NCBI GenBank assembly: GCA_015039315.1
Contig: WIDE01000022.1
Span: 51,165 to 115,164 of the forward strand
Direction of reading: 5' to 3'
Length of the DNA: 64,000 bases
DNA from: Clavulina sp. PMI_390
Lineage: Eukaryota > Basidiomycota > Agaricomycetes > Cantharellales > Hydnaceae
The notes beneath the pieces were generated by a model. That model was not told where the DNA came from. It worked only from the letters and a program-made list of their open reading frames with translations, and ran no database searches. Below are positions 1 to 10,285 of this stretch, piece by piece. Numbering within the stretch: the first letter of the stretch is position 1; the number at the start of each line of letters is the position of its first letter. The position numbers and the translations under genes are program-made.

Positions 1-1
1 T

Positions 2-1132
2 AAGCTGTTTTTCCAGCCCACACCAATTCCTCTCAATGACCACTCTAGCGAATCTGTTGCGGGCCAATCATCGTACCCAACCCACCTAGGCGACCTTTAT
101 ATCACCCCGGGTGCAATTATAAATCAGTTCAAAGTATCCGGGCACTTTTTCATTATTGTAGAGTGCCAACCAAGAATGGGGGACTCATGGCACCTCATCC
201 GAATTATAGACCTGACTACAGGGCGAAAATATTCGTTGCGGAATGCTCATCCTGTACGTTCCCTAACGGTGAATTTTCCTTTGACCTAGACTGACTGGGT
301 TCTAGCTACGCTTTGGGGGATTCACTATGGAAGTTGAAATAGTGGATGATGCCTATCTGCTTGTTCATGCCGGCTCTCTGTCTACCACGTGCTACCCTCT
401 CGAGCACCTTCGGGACTCTGCCGCCGCATCCCAGCCAGTAGATCCTATCTGGAACGTACCATTGCTGTCGTCCTTAATGGATCTCCCAAAGCAGCTATCA
501 ATGAATGGCGAGACAGACAGGCCCCATTTAAACCTCTGGGCCTTTCCAGTTCAAGCATCTGGCGCATCTATAATTGTGGCTCATAAGATACACATATCTC
601 AAGAAGACCAAGACCTGAACCATATCGTGATCCCGGACTCAAATGCTCCGAGGTCCGTGTTTGTTGAAAGCTTGTAGTCTCCTCTATTCGCTCACCTACT
701 CTCCTGTCATAAAGCCGGCAAGGTAAAAAGCTCGCTCGGCAAGTAGAAATGCATGTGTGGGGTGCAATACAAGGGTCAGATCGTATTCTCACCCGCATCA
801 CACCATATTCTCCACGATGGAGGAGTTCAAGATCTTCACGATCTGACGCTTCGTTGGCGTCTTTGCCCTTGTGACAGTGCGAAGAGCTACTATTGACAAG
901 GATCTCACGGTCTAGCGGCCTCCCAGTCCATGCGGCTATAGAAGTGCGTCCTAGATCACAGGACGACAAGAGAACGGGTGTTAGAGCTCTGACAATTATG
1001 GGCTCGACTCATTGGGTTGATCAGGTACAGTTTGCTTGGGATGAGCTTTCTGGACGGCTTGCTGTTTGTGCTTGCGACTCCTCTGAAGGTGTAGTAATCA
1101 CGATGTATAGATTTTGCGCACCAGGAATGTAA
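2..1132 (+). pseudogene. F-box family gene A, 3' part, probably decayed
   Basis: The window opens inside an exon. Frame 2 from base 2 reads KLFFQPTPIPLND and then a stretch ending in a DLTTG motif, matching the middle of the F-box family seen at 36029-50161 (LFQPFSS..., DLVTGEV). A donor near 262 and an acceptor at 303-305 join this to an exon holding MEVEIVDDAYLLVHAG, which matches the EVYHDGVLVY block of the paralogues. The frame then stops at 675-677, well before the family's usual end. A further piece at about 990-1130 (VQFAWDELSGRLAV) matches the C-terminal WSDHAGRIVV block, but the path to it is broken by stops, for example the TAG at 916-918. This is a member of the family on the opposite strand from the others, probably a pseudogene. 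An unrecognised intron could rescue part of it. The F-box end lies outside the window. Confidence 0.5.
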
Positions 1133-1241
1133 CGTGAATGATGAAGCGATGACCATATGGATTCATTATGGCGCTCCCAACATGTGATATACAGAAGATG
1201 TGAGAAAAATCCGGGTACAAAATCGAGGATGGCTGCTACGA

Positions 1242-2373
1242 TCATTCGAATGACTGCCTGAGTGCTATGATACGATTGACTGCAGCGGCTGCATCTGTGG
1301 TATTGAGTTGTCCATTGGTCAACGCTTCCACCAACGCCGCCAACACTTGCTCTCCTTCGGTGACATCTTGTGCAGAAGCGAGCACCAAATCAATGCCCGC
1401 CCGCGCCGCAAGCACGGCTCTTTGGCCATATGTTCCATATGGGGAAAGTGCACCAGCCTCAATGGCGTCTGAGATCGTCACGCCCTTGAATCCCAGGCGT
1501 CCGCGCAGTTCGGACTGGAGCCAATATGTGCTCAACCCAGAAGGCATGCTGTCCACTTGAGTGTACACGGCCCAGCTCGGCATTACGAGTTTGACGCCAT
1601 CTGCTATTGCCGTTGGGTAAGGCACTTCGTCGATGGTAGAGAGTACCGAACGGCTCATCGTCAAATTGACGACGCCCGCGTCGGTGTTTTGGGTATGCAG
1701 CGCGGCTCCAAGCCCTGGGAAGTGCTTTGCAGTGGCGGCTACACCTGTGGCCTGTTGTGCTTTGATGAACGCGCTAGTGCAATTCGTCACGAGGCCAGCT
1801 GTCATGCCGAAGGAACGTTCGTAATAGTCGAGGAAGTCCCCAGAAGAACGATACACGCCCAAGATGGGCGCCAAGTTCACATTCAGCCCATACGAGAGCA
1901 TATTCGTGCCTGCGCCTTGCCCAGCTGAGGTCGCTGCCTGCGTTGGGTTGGTGGATGCCCCAATTTGTTTTGCGGAAAGCGTAGGAGCACCTGAGAGGCG
2001 GCGAACTTCTCCGCCCTCTTGATCAGTCATGAGTAGGAGGGGAAGCCCGGTCGGGCTCTTGGCATTGGCAGCTTTGAGCTGGGTGACGACGGCGGAAAAG
2101 TTACTTCCGACGTTTCCACCAAAGAAGATGACGCCAGCGGCGGTGCCGTTGGCAATATGATCAAGCAGTGATTGGGGAGGATTCTTTGGGAGGGTCAGGT
2201 TAGTCGCAGAGGAGAGGCCAAGAGAAGAGGCGACAACGCACCAAGCCACTATACGAGAAGATCACTCTCATCCCAGCCTGCTGCTCTGTTGTGAGGCTCA
2301 AGGCATGAGCTTGTACAGCGAGTAGAAGAGTTGCAAACGCGGTCACCGCCCAGGGAGCTGAGATCACAGCCAT
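1242..2373 (-). CDS. Secreted glycoside hydrolase family 3 (NagZ-like beta-N-acetylhexosaminidase type)
   Basis: This is a GH3 TIM-barrel glycosidase of the NagZ-like type, expected to cleave beta-linked (N-acetyl)hexosaminides. Visible motifs are TDQEGGEVRRL (substrate-binding strand), KHFPGLG (the conserved KHFPG loop) and GVTISDAIEAG, whose Asp occupies the usual nucleophile position. I chose the ATG at 2371-2373 because it adds a signal peptide (MAVISAPWAVTAFATLLLAVQA) and the start of the barrel (QQAGMRVIFSYSGL). A 58-nt intron at 2184-2241 (GTGCGT donor, CTAAC branch site, AAAG end) joins exon 1 in phase 0 to NPPQSLLDHIANG. The frame is otherwise open to a TGA at 1242-1244. The protein is about 360 residues: a single catalytic domain without the C-terminal domains of longer fungal beta-glucosidases. 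The enzyme is probably extracellular and could act on chitin or peptidoglycan fragments; the exact substrate is inferred. Confidence 0.88.
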
Positions 2374-2412
2374 AGTGTCCTCTCTTTACTCCAGTCCAGG
2401 AATCGTAGCCCT

Positions 2413-2424
2413 CTTATATAGAAG
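2413..2424 (-). promoter_or_regulatory. TATA box of the GH3 gene
   Basis: On the minus strand this reads ctatataagag, about 40 nt upstream of the chosen ATG at 2373. It supports that ATG over the later in-frame starts. Confidence 0.5.
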
Positions 2425-2652
2425 ATCGTTGTGCGCCGCCGAGGCTGCTGAGTCAACATGACATCGAGGCGCTGTCTGGAACTCATGCACGAGCATGTGG
2501 ACACTCTATAGTAGAATAGCTTTACCCCAACGTTAGGATCCTCTGATGCACATGGTGAGTCGAGAAAGCGAGAGTAGAGAGATCAAAATGAGTGATGAGT
2601 GCGGTCCTCGTGACGTTGATCGCTTGCAGAGGACATTTGGTGGAGCATCTCA

Positions 2653-2676
2653 TTGCTTGCTTGCTTGCTTGCTTGC
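2653..2676. repeat. (TTGC)6 microsatellite
   Basis: Six perfect units of ttgc in the gene-free stretch 2425-3725. The rest of that stretch shows no recognisable coding region; it has several short cacgtgag/ctcacgt palindromic pieces and serves as the divergent upstream region of the GH3 and MFS genes. Confidence 0.85.
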
Positions 2677-3662
2677 TCGGATCTCAACATTTCACATCTA
2701 CTCATGAGTTAAGCTACGAAGCACGAAGCATCGCCTCTCAACTCATAAACGCAAGTAAGAACACCCAGCCGCTGGATAAGTGACCCTGGCGGCTGGGCGG
2801 GGAGTGAGATGCCACGTGAGCGTGTCTCACGTCAATCTTTTGTGCTCTCGATATTCATATCTCGTAAGAAAGAGACTTTGGCCCCATCACGGCGGTCACC
2901 GACAAAAAATAGATCGACGCTCGGGTTGCCATCACGTGAGGGATCATCATTGTCTTGGCGCAGCGAGGATGAGTCAAGGCTGTTGACGCATCTGCAACAA
3001 ACGCGTGGATGGTGTTCAACATCACAGTGGAGCGACGCGTCGACAGTGATCAAAGAACTGTCGGGCCGGCCGGTTTCTCCGCGCTCTTTCTTATCATTCC
3101 TTGAGGCCTGAGACGAGCAGCAGTGGGCGCTTGCCTGCTCAGCGAAAAGACCTAATGAAGTGTGAAGTCACATATTGACGGCGGCCGGGACAGGATCTGC
3201 GATTAGCTTCCTCTCCCTCGTCCAATAGGGATGTTGTATTTTTCTGATGCCGCCAGCACGTCCGTTACGTGAACCTCCAGGGTGTGCAGGGTTTCCAAGT
3301 GGAGAGAATTGATTTGACGCGCAACGATAGTCACCACATTGACTCATCACGGTACGTTGCCGACGCTCACGTGTTGTTTCCGGTTTTCGTCACGTAAAGT
3401 CCGGAATGGCAGGAAACCAGAAAAATATGGAAAAACTCCAGCGATTGCACAAAACGGTAAAAAAATATCGCCAGGAGTGTTTCTGCGTCAATTCCGGTGT
3501 AAAAATCTCCCTTGAAGGTGCTCAAAATTGCCAGATGCAGTGAGTTGCGGAACCCACTGCTCCGGTTCGAGGACGCGTTCCTGGTTCGTCACGGCGAGTC
3601 AATTCTCTTCTCCTTGCCGTGCCATCCATATACGCAAGCAGGGGCCTGCCGCTTGCTGCGTC

Positions 3663-3671
3663 TTTATAAAG
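3663..3671 (+). promoter_or_regulatory. TATA box of the MFS transporter gene
   Basis: The sequence tttataaag lies about 55 nt before the ATG at 3726, a normal distance for this genome. Confidence 0.5.
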
Positions 3672-3725
3672 ACCCGCAAGACCGCCAAGGGCTTCTGCAT
3701 ACTCGTCCCCATCTGCAGTACACCA

Positions 3726-6648
3726 ATGTCTGTCAACGAGAAGAACGACCACGCCAATGCCGACAAGGCATCCACTAGCGGGTCCTTGACACCCACCCCA
3801 ACTGCTGTCGAGAAGTCAACAGGGCCAAAGCATCAGGAGCCAATTCAGGTACTAGGGTCCCTTGGTCCGATGAAATGACAACACGCTCTGACGTCTTGCC
3901 TGTCCCCGATAGATGTCGCGAACTCGCTTCGTGCTCATTTTCCTCTCTGTTATGCTCAACGTGTTCTTGTTTGCAGTGAGTCATTCATCATCTCTTCCGT
4001 ATACTAGCCCGCACATCGCTAATATCTATCCTCCCCTCCTCTATTACAGCTTGACCAACTGATCGTTGGTACGTTCAGTTTTGCCAAACTCTCCGTCCTA
4101 GATTTCCTTACCTTCCCAATCACTCCAGCAACCGCCATCCCTAAAATCACAACTCAATTCCACTCGTTAACTCAGATCAGTTGGATCGCCAACGGATTTT
4201 TGTGCGTAACCCGTTCCTGTTCTTCGGTATCTCCGATCCCGCCCGCGCTGAACATATGTCATTTCTAGCCTCACTCTTTTAGCATTCAATCTCGCATTTG
4301 CGCAATGGACTACGATCTTCCCTGCAAAGCACGTTTGCTTGTTCGCCATCACCGTATTCGAGGTAAGTCCCAGATCCAAATATTCGAATCTATATGTTGA
4401 GTCGGAGCTGATTTGCCCTTTTGCCCGCAACAGGTCGGCTCCCTCCTGTGCGGCGTGGCACCCAACATGCCGGTCCTTATTCTAGGCCGAGCCATCGCCG
4501 GTATTGGTGGCGCAGGTATCTTCAACAGTGGACTGATGATTATCACTGAGGTGAGGCAAAATTTCTCTCATGCACCGTTGCGGAGGATCATCATGCTAAT
4601 CTCATGGGCCAACAAAGATGACCACCATGGCCGAACGTGCGCGGCTAATGGGCTTCTTCGGAGTTGTGTAAGCCCGACAATTTGGCTCTATTTTATTGCT
4701 TATTCTGAATGCGTCCTCCTGCGCAGCTTCGCAGTCGCATCTGTCACTGGACCACTGATTGGTGGTGCTCTCACCGATCACATTTCTTGGTGAGCCGCTA
4801 TCTTTCACTTCAGCTCGTGACGCAGAAGTGCTGACTATGCTTCCTTGCCTTTCAGGCGATGGTACGCTGTTTCGGGATCGAGAGTTGAGAGCTGGAGACT
4901 TACTGACAGATATGACACAGGTGTTTCTACATCAACCTCCCCATTGGCGGTATCGCCTGGGGCCTCATCATGCTCTTGGTTCCCGCTCGTGCGCCTTTTG
5001 GTCGCGCGGACACGTACCAAGGTTATGGACGTCACATGCTAAAGCAAGTAATGAACTGCGATTGGGTTGGCCTCGCCATCGTGCTTTCGTGGGGAACCGT
5101 TTCCATTTTGGTCATGCAGGAGGGTGTATGTGACTTTGTCGATGCTTTCGCCCACTCCGGTGCTGACCAAGTCATAATCTGATCATAGGGAGTCACTAAG
5201 AGCTGGAAAAACGCATCCATTATTGTGATGTGGATCTTCATTCCTATTCTTACTGTGGTGTTCATCGCCTGGGAGTACTATGCGGGCGCCAAGGCTATGA
5301 TGCCCATCCTTCTCTTCAAGCGAAAGGTCGTCGTGTATGTATTCTCTTCTGATGGACTGTTTGAGAATGGTGCTAATATGCGACCAACAGCTGCGCCGCC
5401 ATTATTGCCTTTGCCACTCAGGGTCCTTTCATGTTCCTCGTCCAGTATCTCGCGGAAGGCTACCAGGCTCTCTATCAGTACGTTTTGTTGTCCTTATCTT
5501 CGATACTCTCAGATTTGCTGATATATACTCATCTTCACACAATAGCACTTCGGCTACCCGATCAGGCATTTTGCTCCTTCCGCTCATCATCGTTAACGTC
5601 GCAGTCCTCATCGCTGCTGGCCGAATTGTAGCGGCCACTGGACGGTACGCTGCTTCACTATGAACTCTGTCCGTTTCATCCGTCTGACGGACTTCCCTCG
5701 CTTATAGCCCCTGGCCGCTCATGCTTGCTGGTCCCGCGATCATGTGCATCGGCAGCGGTCTATTGTACTCGGTCAAGGTGTCCGACACCAAGAGCTCTCC
5801 AATGGGCTACTCCGCCCTCGTCGGGTTTGGCTGTGGACTGGTGTTGCAGAATGTCATTGTGCGTAGCTCTCGGCTCCCGCTTTCTGCTACAATTTGTTCT
5901 AACTGTCCTGGCTAACCAATATTCTGTTGCATCATAGATTCTTGCACAGTACGAGTTCAGCAAGGAGCCTCAATATGTTGCTATCGGAACCGGTGCTATC
6001 ACCTTGTGAGTTGTGCCATTACCCATTTCCGCTGTGGTTCGAGCATGATACTGATAACCCTCATCTAGCTTTGGCTTCGTTGGTCGTCTCTATGGCATTG
6101 GCCTCTCTGGGTCTGTCTTTGAGAACATGATCCCAGTCAACATCGCCAAGTATGCGCCCAACCTGTCAGAGGACCTCACCACTCAAGTCCGCGACAATGC
6201 GTTGGCAGTGTGGACAAGCGTTCCCGATGTAAGTCGGACAGTTCTGTCGGTTTGTTACAATGTAAATTTAACGTGAATACTTGATATTAGGATCTGCGCC
6301 CTGGAGTTTTGCAAGCCTACACAAAGACGCTCGGATCGTGAGCCTCCTTCATCTCTCTCATGACTGAATTCATGTCACTGATCGCTGTCATTCCACCTTT
6401 CTAGTGTATACCTCATCGGTGTCCCCATGACCGCCATAGGCTTCTTCGCAGCACTGGCCCTTGGGAACATCAAGATGGACATGAAGCTCGCTCACGGTGG
6501 TGGAGCCAAACCCGCTCCCGCTGGTGACGTCGAGGCTGCTGCACCAGCCGTTGATGCCGAAGCCCTCGAAATCCCGTCGGAAGGAGCTGTGGCAGAGGCG
6601 CAAGTGCTGGAGCAGGAGGCGATGGAGAGGAAGGAGCGGGCCGAGTAG
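3726..6648 (+). CDS. MFS transporter, DHA2-type (14-TM drug/proton antiporter family)
   Basis: This is a major facilitator of the fungal multidrug or small-molecule exporter type, in a membrane. Joined exons give LDQLIVATAIPKI (family form LDxTIVxTALP), WIANGFFLT, LILGRAIAGIGGAG (motif with GRxxxGxG), [25 protein letters not shown] (antiporter motif C region) and later helices such as VGLAIVLSWGTVSILVMQEGG. The N-terminus is hydrophilic (about 40 residues); the C-terminus is a charged Ala/Glu-rich tail ending at TAG 6646-6648. My exons are 3726-3848, 3913-3975, 4050-4068, 4129-4201, 4269-4362, 4434-4550, 4618-4667, 4727-4789, 4856-4861, 4921-5125, 5189-5334, 5391-5477, 5546-5644, 5708-5858, 5938-6005, 6069-6228, 6291-6337 and 6405-6648. 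One exon has 19 nt and one only 6 nt. All joins keep frame. The substrate cannot be read from the sequence. Confidence 0.88.
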
Positions 6649-6803
6649 GGTTTCTGGGAATTTTGTTTCGTACTTTAGAGGCTGTTGGTTTCTTGCACGA
6701 CCATTTCACGCCGGCAATTCTTGTTTCCTTGCTTCACTTGAACATCACTCTTACGCTTTCGATGATGAGACCCGTTAGCATTGTATTTATGCGCATTTAT
6801 TCT

Positions 6804-6880
6804 TCACCCCTGTATTTATTCACATCCCTGGACATCTAGCCTACGCTCCTGCAACTATTTTTTTTTTTACCCCAAATCAG
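6804..6880 (-). repeat. Duplicated 3' flank of F-box copies (copy 1)
   Basis: The stretch starting ttcacccctgtatttatt and running through a ctgcaactat segment to ccccaaatcag reappears in diverged form at 10212-10285, downstream of F-box gene C. Both lie 3' of a minus-strand F-box family copy, so the flank was duplicated with the gene. The interval 6649-7036 holds no other recognisable feature except the MFS 3' UTR. Confidence 0.55.
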
Positions 6881-7036
6881 CTATATCCTTCCAAAGGCGA
6901 AGTTCGAGATCACCAAACTCCTTTCCCTAATGGCCAGAGTAACGTGGTTTTCACTGGGTCACCATTGTCCATCACCAGCACTAAGGCTATTAGCCTCGAA
7001 CGAAGTGACCATCTTTATAGAAACCGCAACACTATT

Positions 7037-7243
7037 TCAAAGATCGTATACCTGTATAGAGAACTGTGTTAGATTCCGGACATCACCGGATAGCACAGCT
7101 ATGCGACCGGAATGATCGTGGACAATAGCATTGTCAGAAGACAGTTCGCTCAGGACCATCGCGGAGATGGGGTTTCCCTTCGAATGCACAAGACTTAGAA
7201 GACCACGGCCACTGGACTGTAAGGGCTCTGGTACGGGACCCAA
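7037..7243 (-). pseudogene. F-box family gene B, C-terminal remnant with internal deletion
   Basis: The minus strand reads GRGLLSLVHSKG...MVLSELSSDNAIVH followed directly by DHSGRIAVLSGD and ends QVYDL. In the intact paralogues these two blocks (GQHLLSLV...MVLSKQ..AIVH and DHAGRIVVL...VYDL) are separated by about 30 residues holding a Cys and a RPLRW motif. Here those residues are missing and the frame is kept. Nothing of the F-box or middle region is found upstream, where the putative LTR begins. It is probably a dead 3' fragment, cut off by the retroelement insertion or by an earlier deletion. Confidence 0.75.
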
Positions 7244-7504
7244 CAGAATGCGATATCGAGTAGAGATGAATGTATGCAGATGCTGAGAATCACCCTTAAT
7301 GATTGGCCTTTCGCCTGTCAGACGTACTAATGAACGCTACGAAGTCCTATCGATTGGACACTAGCTTAAGTACGAAGTAAATACAGGGGGTGAAAGAAAG
7401 ACTGCCGACCGAAGGTCAGGCAGCTCTGCCTTATATACTATTCTACTCAATATAAAACTAGGTTGTAGCGAAGGAAGAGAAAGGAAAAGAAAGGAATAGA
7501 CTCG

Positions 7505-7573
7505 AAAAGAATGGAACCTATGAGAGAGTGCAGGAAAAGAGTAGAAGGATCGGGAACATTGTGGAATATTCCC
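7505..7573. repeat. 69-bp repeat, left of assembly gap
   Basis: The 69 bases before the run of N are identical to the 69 bases after it (7739-7807). They begin aaaagaatggaacctatgag and end ggaatattccc. Confidence 0.95.
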
Positions 7574-7738
7574 NNNNNNNNNNNNNNNNNNNNNNNNNNN
7601 NNNNNNNNNNNNNNNNNNNNNNNNNNNNNNNNNNNNNNNNNNNNNNNNNNNNNNNNNNNNNNNNNNNNNNNNNNNNNNNNNNNNNNNNNNNNNNNNNNNN
7701 NNNNNNNNNNNNNNNNNNNNNNNNNNNNNNNNNNNNNN
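7574..7738. other. Assembly gap (165 N)
   Basis: A run of N from 7574 to 7738, flanked by identical sequence on both sides. Confidence 1.
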
Positions 7739-7807
7739 AAAAGAATGGAACCTATGAGAGAGTGCAGGAAAAGAGTAGAAGGATCGGGAACATTGTGGAA
7801 TATTCCC
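7739..7807. repeat. 69-bp repeat, right of assembly gap
   Basis: Identical to 7505-7573. It is either a tandem unit or the same contig end assembled twice. Confidence 0.95.
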
Positions 7808-8030
7808 GATCCGCACATGTTCGATCCCTTACACACTCCCCCGGCAAAACGAGGTCCTACCGTGTGTATGGACTTCGTTTGACGGAAGTGAGATACTGTT
7901 ACACTGGGAGTGGGGGTTTTGGATTCGCAAACACAGTCCGAATCAAAGCAGAATCAAAAGAAGTCCCTTTCCAGAAGGGCACATAAGGCGTTCACGGGAA
8001 ACAATTGGGAAACAGAAACGAAACCAGGAA

Positions 8031-8115
8031 GCTATCCGCCACAGATAGCAAGAGAGAAAGGGATTCAGACGGAACAGATAGAATGAAAGATAACCGGTTA
8101 TCCGAGGCGGATAAC
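8031..8115. repeat. Cluster of three small inverted repeats downstream of gag
   Basis: The first is gctatc...gatagc at 8031-8049. The second is the palindrome gataaccggttatc at 8089-8102. The third is gttatccg-agg-cggataac at 8097-8115. The last two overlap and could form alternative hairpins. They lie in the noncoding part of the retroelement between gag and the putative LTR. Confidence 0.7.
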
Positions 8116-8274
8116 AAGAGGGGAACAGATTCGCAGAAATCAAACAGAACGGGAAAATCACAAGGCAGAGAAAGATCCACGACCAGCGTGGAGTAGAGTG
8201 AAATGAGATGGAGCGGAAGGAGTGAGACTGTCGGGAATCCTGGGCGGAAAACGTCTTGGCCGCGACAGTCGATG

Positions 8275-9747
8275 CTACTCTGAATGATCCACCCATGACA
8301 AAGGAGCCAGCTCGTCAAGGTCATAAGGGAATTCAGAGTTATCGGGGAGTAGATCCGGGGTACAGAAGCCGTCCCCATCAAGATCGATGAGGGGCTCCGA
8401 GTCGTAATATGAGCCGCTCTCACTAGTATTTCCGGCTTGAATTCCATCATTGTCAGGATGGAGCTCGTCGCCAGTCAGGACTCGAACCATGTGCAGACGC
8501 ACACCGCGGTATTTAGGGCACTTAGGGTCAGACGAAATATGACCATAGGTGCCACAGGCATAGCATTGTGCCTTTGTGGGATCGAGCTTGGGTTGTCCTC
8601 CCCGTGATTCGCGCACAATCGAGGTAGGCACTGCAACACGAGTAGCATGGGAGCGAGAAGAATCCGGCGCCGAGGAAGAAGAGGGGGATGAAACAACGGC
8701 TGGGGTAGTGGACTGACGATTTTGATCATGCTGGCTCAATTCTGGTATATCTGATGTTGGGACGACGCTCAGAGGAGAAGTCCCATCGGAACTAGATTCA
8801 CTGAGAGCCTGTGGCTTAGGAGCATTTGGGTTGTGGAGTCGAAGCATCTGAAGCGAGCTCTCCACGTCTCGAGCAGCACGTAGTAGCTCTTCGATCGACG
8901 AATCTTCAGCCGAGAGTCCCCGCGTCACAGTGATATACTCCAGAATATTCATTGGGAGGCCAGAGAGGAATCGTCGAGCAAGGGTGTATGAGTCCGGATA
9001 GACTGGCATGCGTGAAGCCATCACCCGAAGTCGAGACCAGAAATCGACGATACCACGGTCGGAAGAATAATTACAGCGATTGAAATCATCAATAGCTTGT
9101 GCACGAGCGGTTCGAGGAATGAAGCGGTCGTATAAACCAAAGAGAACGGATCGGAAAGTCCAGTCTCGTTTGCTTCGGCTACCGGATGAGACTTCAGTAT
9201 AAAACCAGTCAGCGGCAGCCTCGCGAAGATTAGAACCCAGCACGTCGATTGGACGACGATCGAATTGGGGTCCAACAAGATTGGAGTTGCTAGCCCAGGA
9301 GACGAAATCGTTAACCCATTTCAGAAACACCTCTAAGTTTGGCTTTCCGGTATAAGCCTCAGGAAGCTCAAACTTAGTGCGGCGGAGCGCATCCATGACA
9401 GACTTGTCGTCAGGATCCCGGTTAATCTTCTCGTTGAGGAGGTCGTCAATCTCGGCGCAGATCCGATCGGCCACATGATGAGAATGAGGGACATCCAAAA
9501 GATCGGAGGTGGAAGGGAGCTTCGATGCGCCACGCTGTTCAGGGGGACCAAACGGAATAGTGGCTGAGCGTCGCGCTTGGTCAAAGGCTGCGAGGATTGA
9601 AGGAGGAGGAGCAGAGATACGGACGTCCCGTTTACCAGCTGCGGGTATCTCAACGCGAGACCGCTGAGGAGTAGACTCAGGGGTATTACGGGAGCGACGA
9701 GAAGTAGCTCCAAGGCCGTCTCGGTCCAAAGCCTCGAGTTTGGGCAT
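8275..9747 (-). CDS. LTR retrotransposon Gag protein (Ty3/gypsy-like), no pol
   Basis: This is a structural Gag protein of an LTR retroelement, expected to form virus-like particles and bind the element RNA. The middle has the fungal Ty3-type capsid pattern (PEAYTGKPNLEVFLKWVNDF, then REAAADWFYTEV, RTWTF-like RDWTFRSVLFGLYDRF, and FLSGLP). Near the C-terminus lies a zinc knuckle, CYACGTYGHISSDPKC. Its spacing is CX2CX4HX6C, two residues longer than the usual CX2CX4HX4C. I used the ATG at 9745-9747 (MPKLEALD), giving 490 residues; the frame stays open upstream to 9816 without an earlier ATG. No protease, reverse transcriptase or integrase follows. The element is either non-autonomous or a deletion remnant, but gag itself is unbroken. 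Confidence 0.82.
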   Translation of the reverse strand: MPKLEALDRDGLGATSRRSRNTPESTPQRSRVEIPAAGKRDVRISAPPPSILAAFDQARRSATIPFGPPEQRGASKLPSTSDLLDVPHSHHVADRICAEIDDLLNEKINRDPDDKSVMDALRRTKFELPEAYTGKPNLEVFLKWVNDFVSWASNSNLVGPQFDRRPIDVLGSNLREAAADWFYTEVSSGSRSKRDWTFRSVLFGLYDRFIPRTARAQAIDDFNRCNYSSDRGIVDFWSRLRVMASRMPVYPDSYTLARRFLSGLPMNILEYITVTRGLSAEDSSIEELLRAARDVESSLQMLRLHNPNAPKPQALSESSSDGTSPLSVVPTSDIPELSQHDQNRQSTTPAVVSSPSSSSAPDSSRSHATRVAVPTSIVRESRGGQPKLDPTKAQCYACGTYGHISSDPKCPKYRGVRLHMVRVLTGDELHPDNDGIQAGNTSESGSYYDSEPLIDLDGDGFCTPDLLPDNSEFPYDLDELAPLSWVDHSE

Positions 9748-10211
9748 GATCTCAATGAGACGATTGTAGATACGATTACGGACCACTACTTTCACCAAGC
9801 TCCACACTGAGGTCAAACCACCACAACACTTGACTAGACGTTATTCACAGTGCTGAATGATTCCAAAATCGGAAAAACAGGAGGCCAGCCGTGAGTATCG
9901 TTTACAGGTAAATCATAGGATTAAGCAAATATTGCGGGTGACGGATTATGGTCAGCGATAGTGGTTCTCCCTATCTCTCCTGGCGGGGGAGCTACTACTC
10001 ATTATTATAGAGATCTTGAGCCCATATAAAACAATGATAAGGGATCGCTAGCTGAATCCATTGAAATTTCAAGAGATCTTATGGTATGATCACCTAAGCT
10101 CACCCAAAGCCATCTGATCCTCTCGAACCGTATCGGCTGGACTTTCTCAGTCCGTTCCGTCTCGACGGGCTCACCGCTCCATCATTATCTCTGGCGGTGA
10201 TTCAATATAGA
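9748..10211. other. Upstream part of retroelement and intergenic sequence, no gene seen
   Basis: A leader region for gag would be expected here on the minus strand. I found no sequence resembling the putative LTR and no clear primer-binding site. There is a cccatataaaac TATA-like string near 10022. No coding region is supported. Confidence 0.5.
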
Positions 10212-10285
10212 GTTCACCCCTGTATTTATTTCCCTCCCAGGACATACCCTACACCCCTGCGACTATCTTACTCCCAAATCAGACA
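10212..10285 (-). repeat. Duplicated 3' flank of F-box copies (copy 2)
   Basis: Starts gttcacccctgtatttatt and continues to cccaaatcag, matching 6804-6880 with substitutions and short gaps. It lies downstream of F-box gene C. Confidence 0.55.

Larger units (their letters stand above)
7316..7903 (-). mobile_element. Putative LTR (3' LTR of the minus-strand gag element), containing an assembly gap
   Basis: On the minus strand this begins TGTAACAG at 7903 and could end in ...CTGACA at about 7316, giving TG...CA ends. It contains a TATA-like gtatataag at 7430-7438 followed by a stretch typical of R/U5. It lies directly downstream of the gag gene at 8275-9747, as a 3' LTR should. I found no second copy upstream of gag, so the 5' LTR is missing or too diverged, and the boundaries are uncertain. 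The 165-N gap sits inside it. Confidence 0.4.

Noticed and set aside
568..969. Minus-strand frame of 133 residues over the decayed F-box gene
   Set aside because: The plus strand carries the recognisable family blocks in the same interval; the minus frame has no known content.
2780..3111. Overlapping plus-strand frames in the GH3/MFS intergenic region
   Set aside because: They overlap one another in different frames, have no recognisable content, and lie in a region with palindromic promoter-like strings.
9830..10211. Possible 5' LTR of the gag element
   Set aside because: I compared this stretch with 7316-7903 by eye and found no shared TATA, ends or internal strings.
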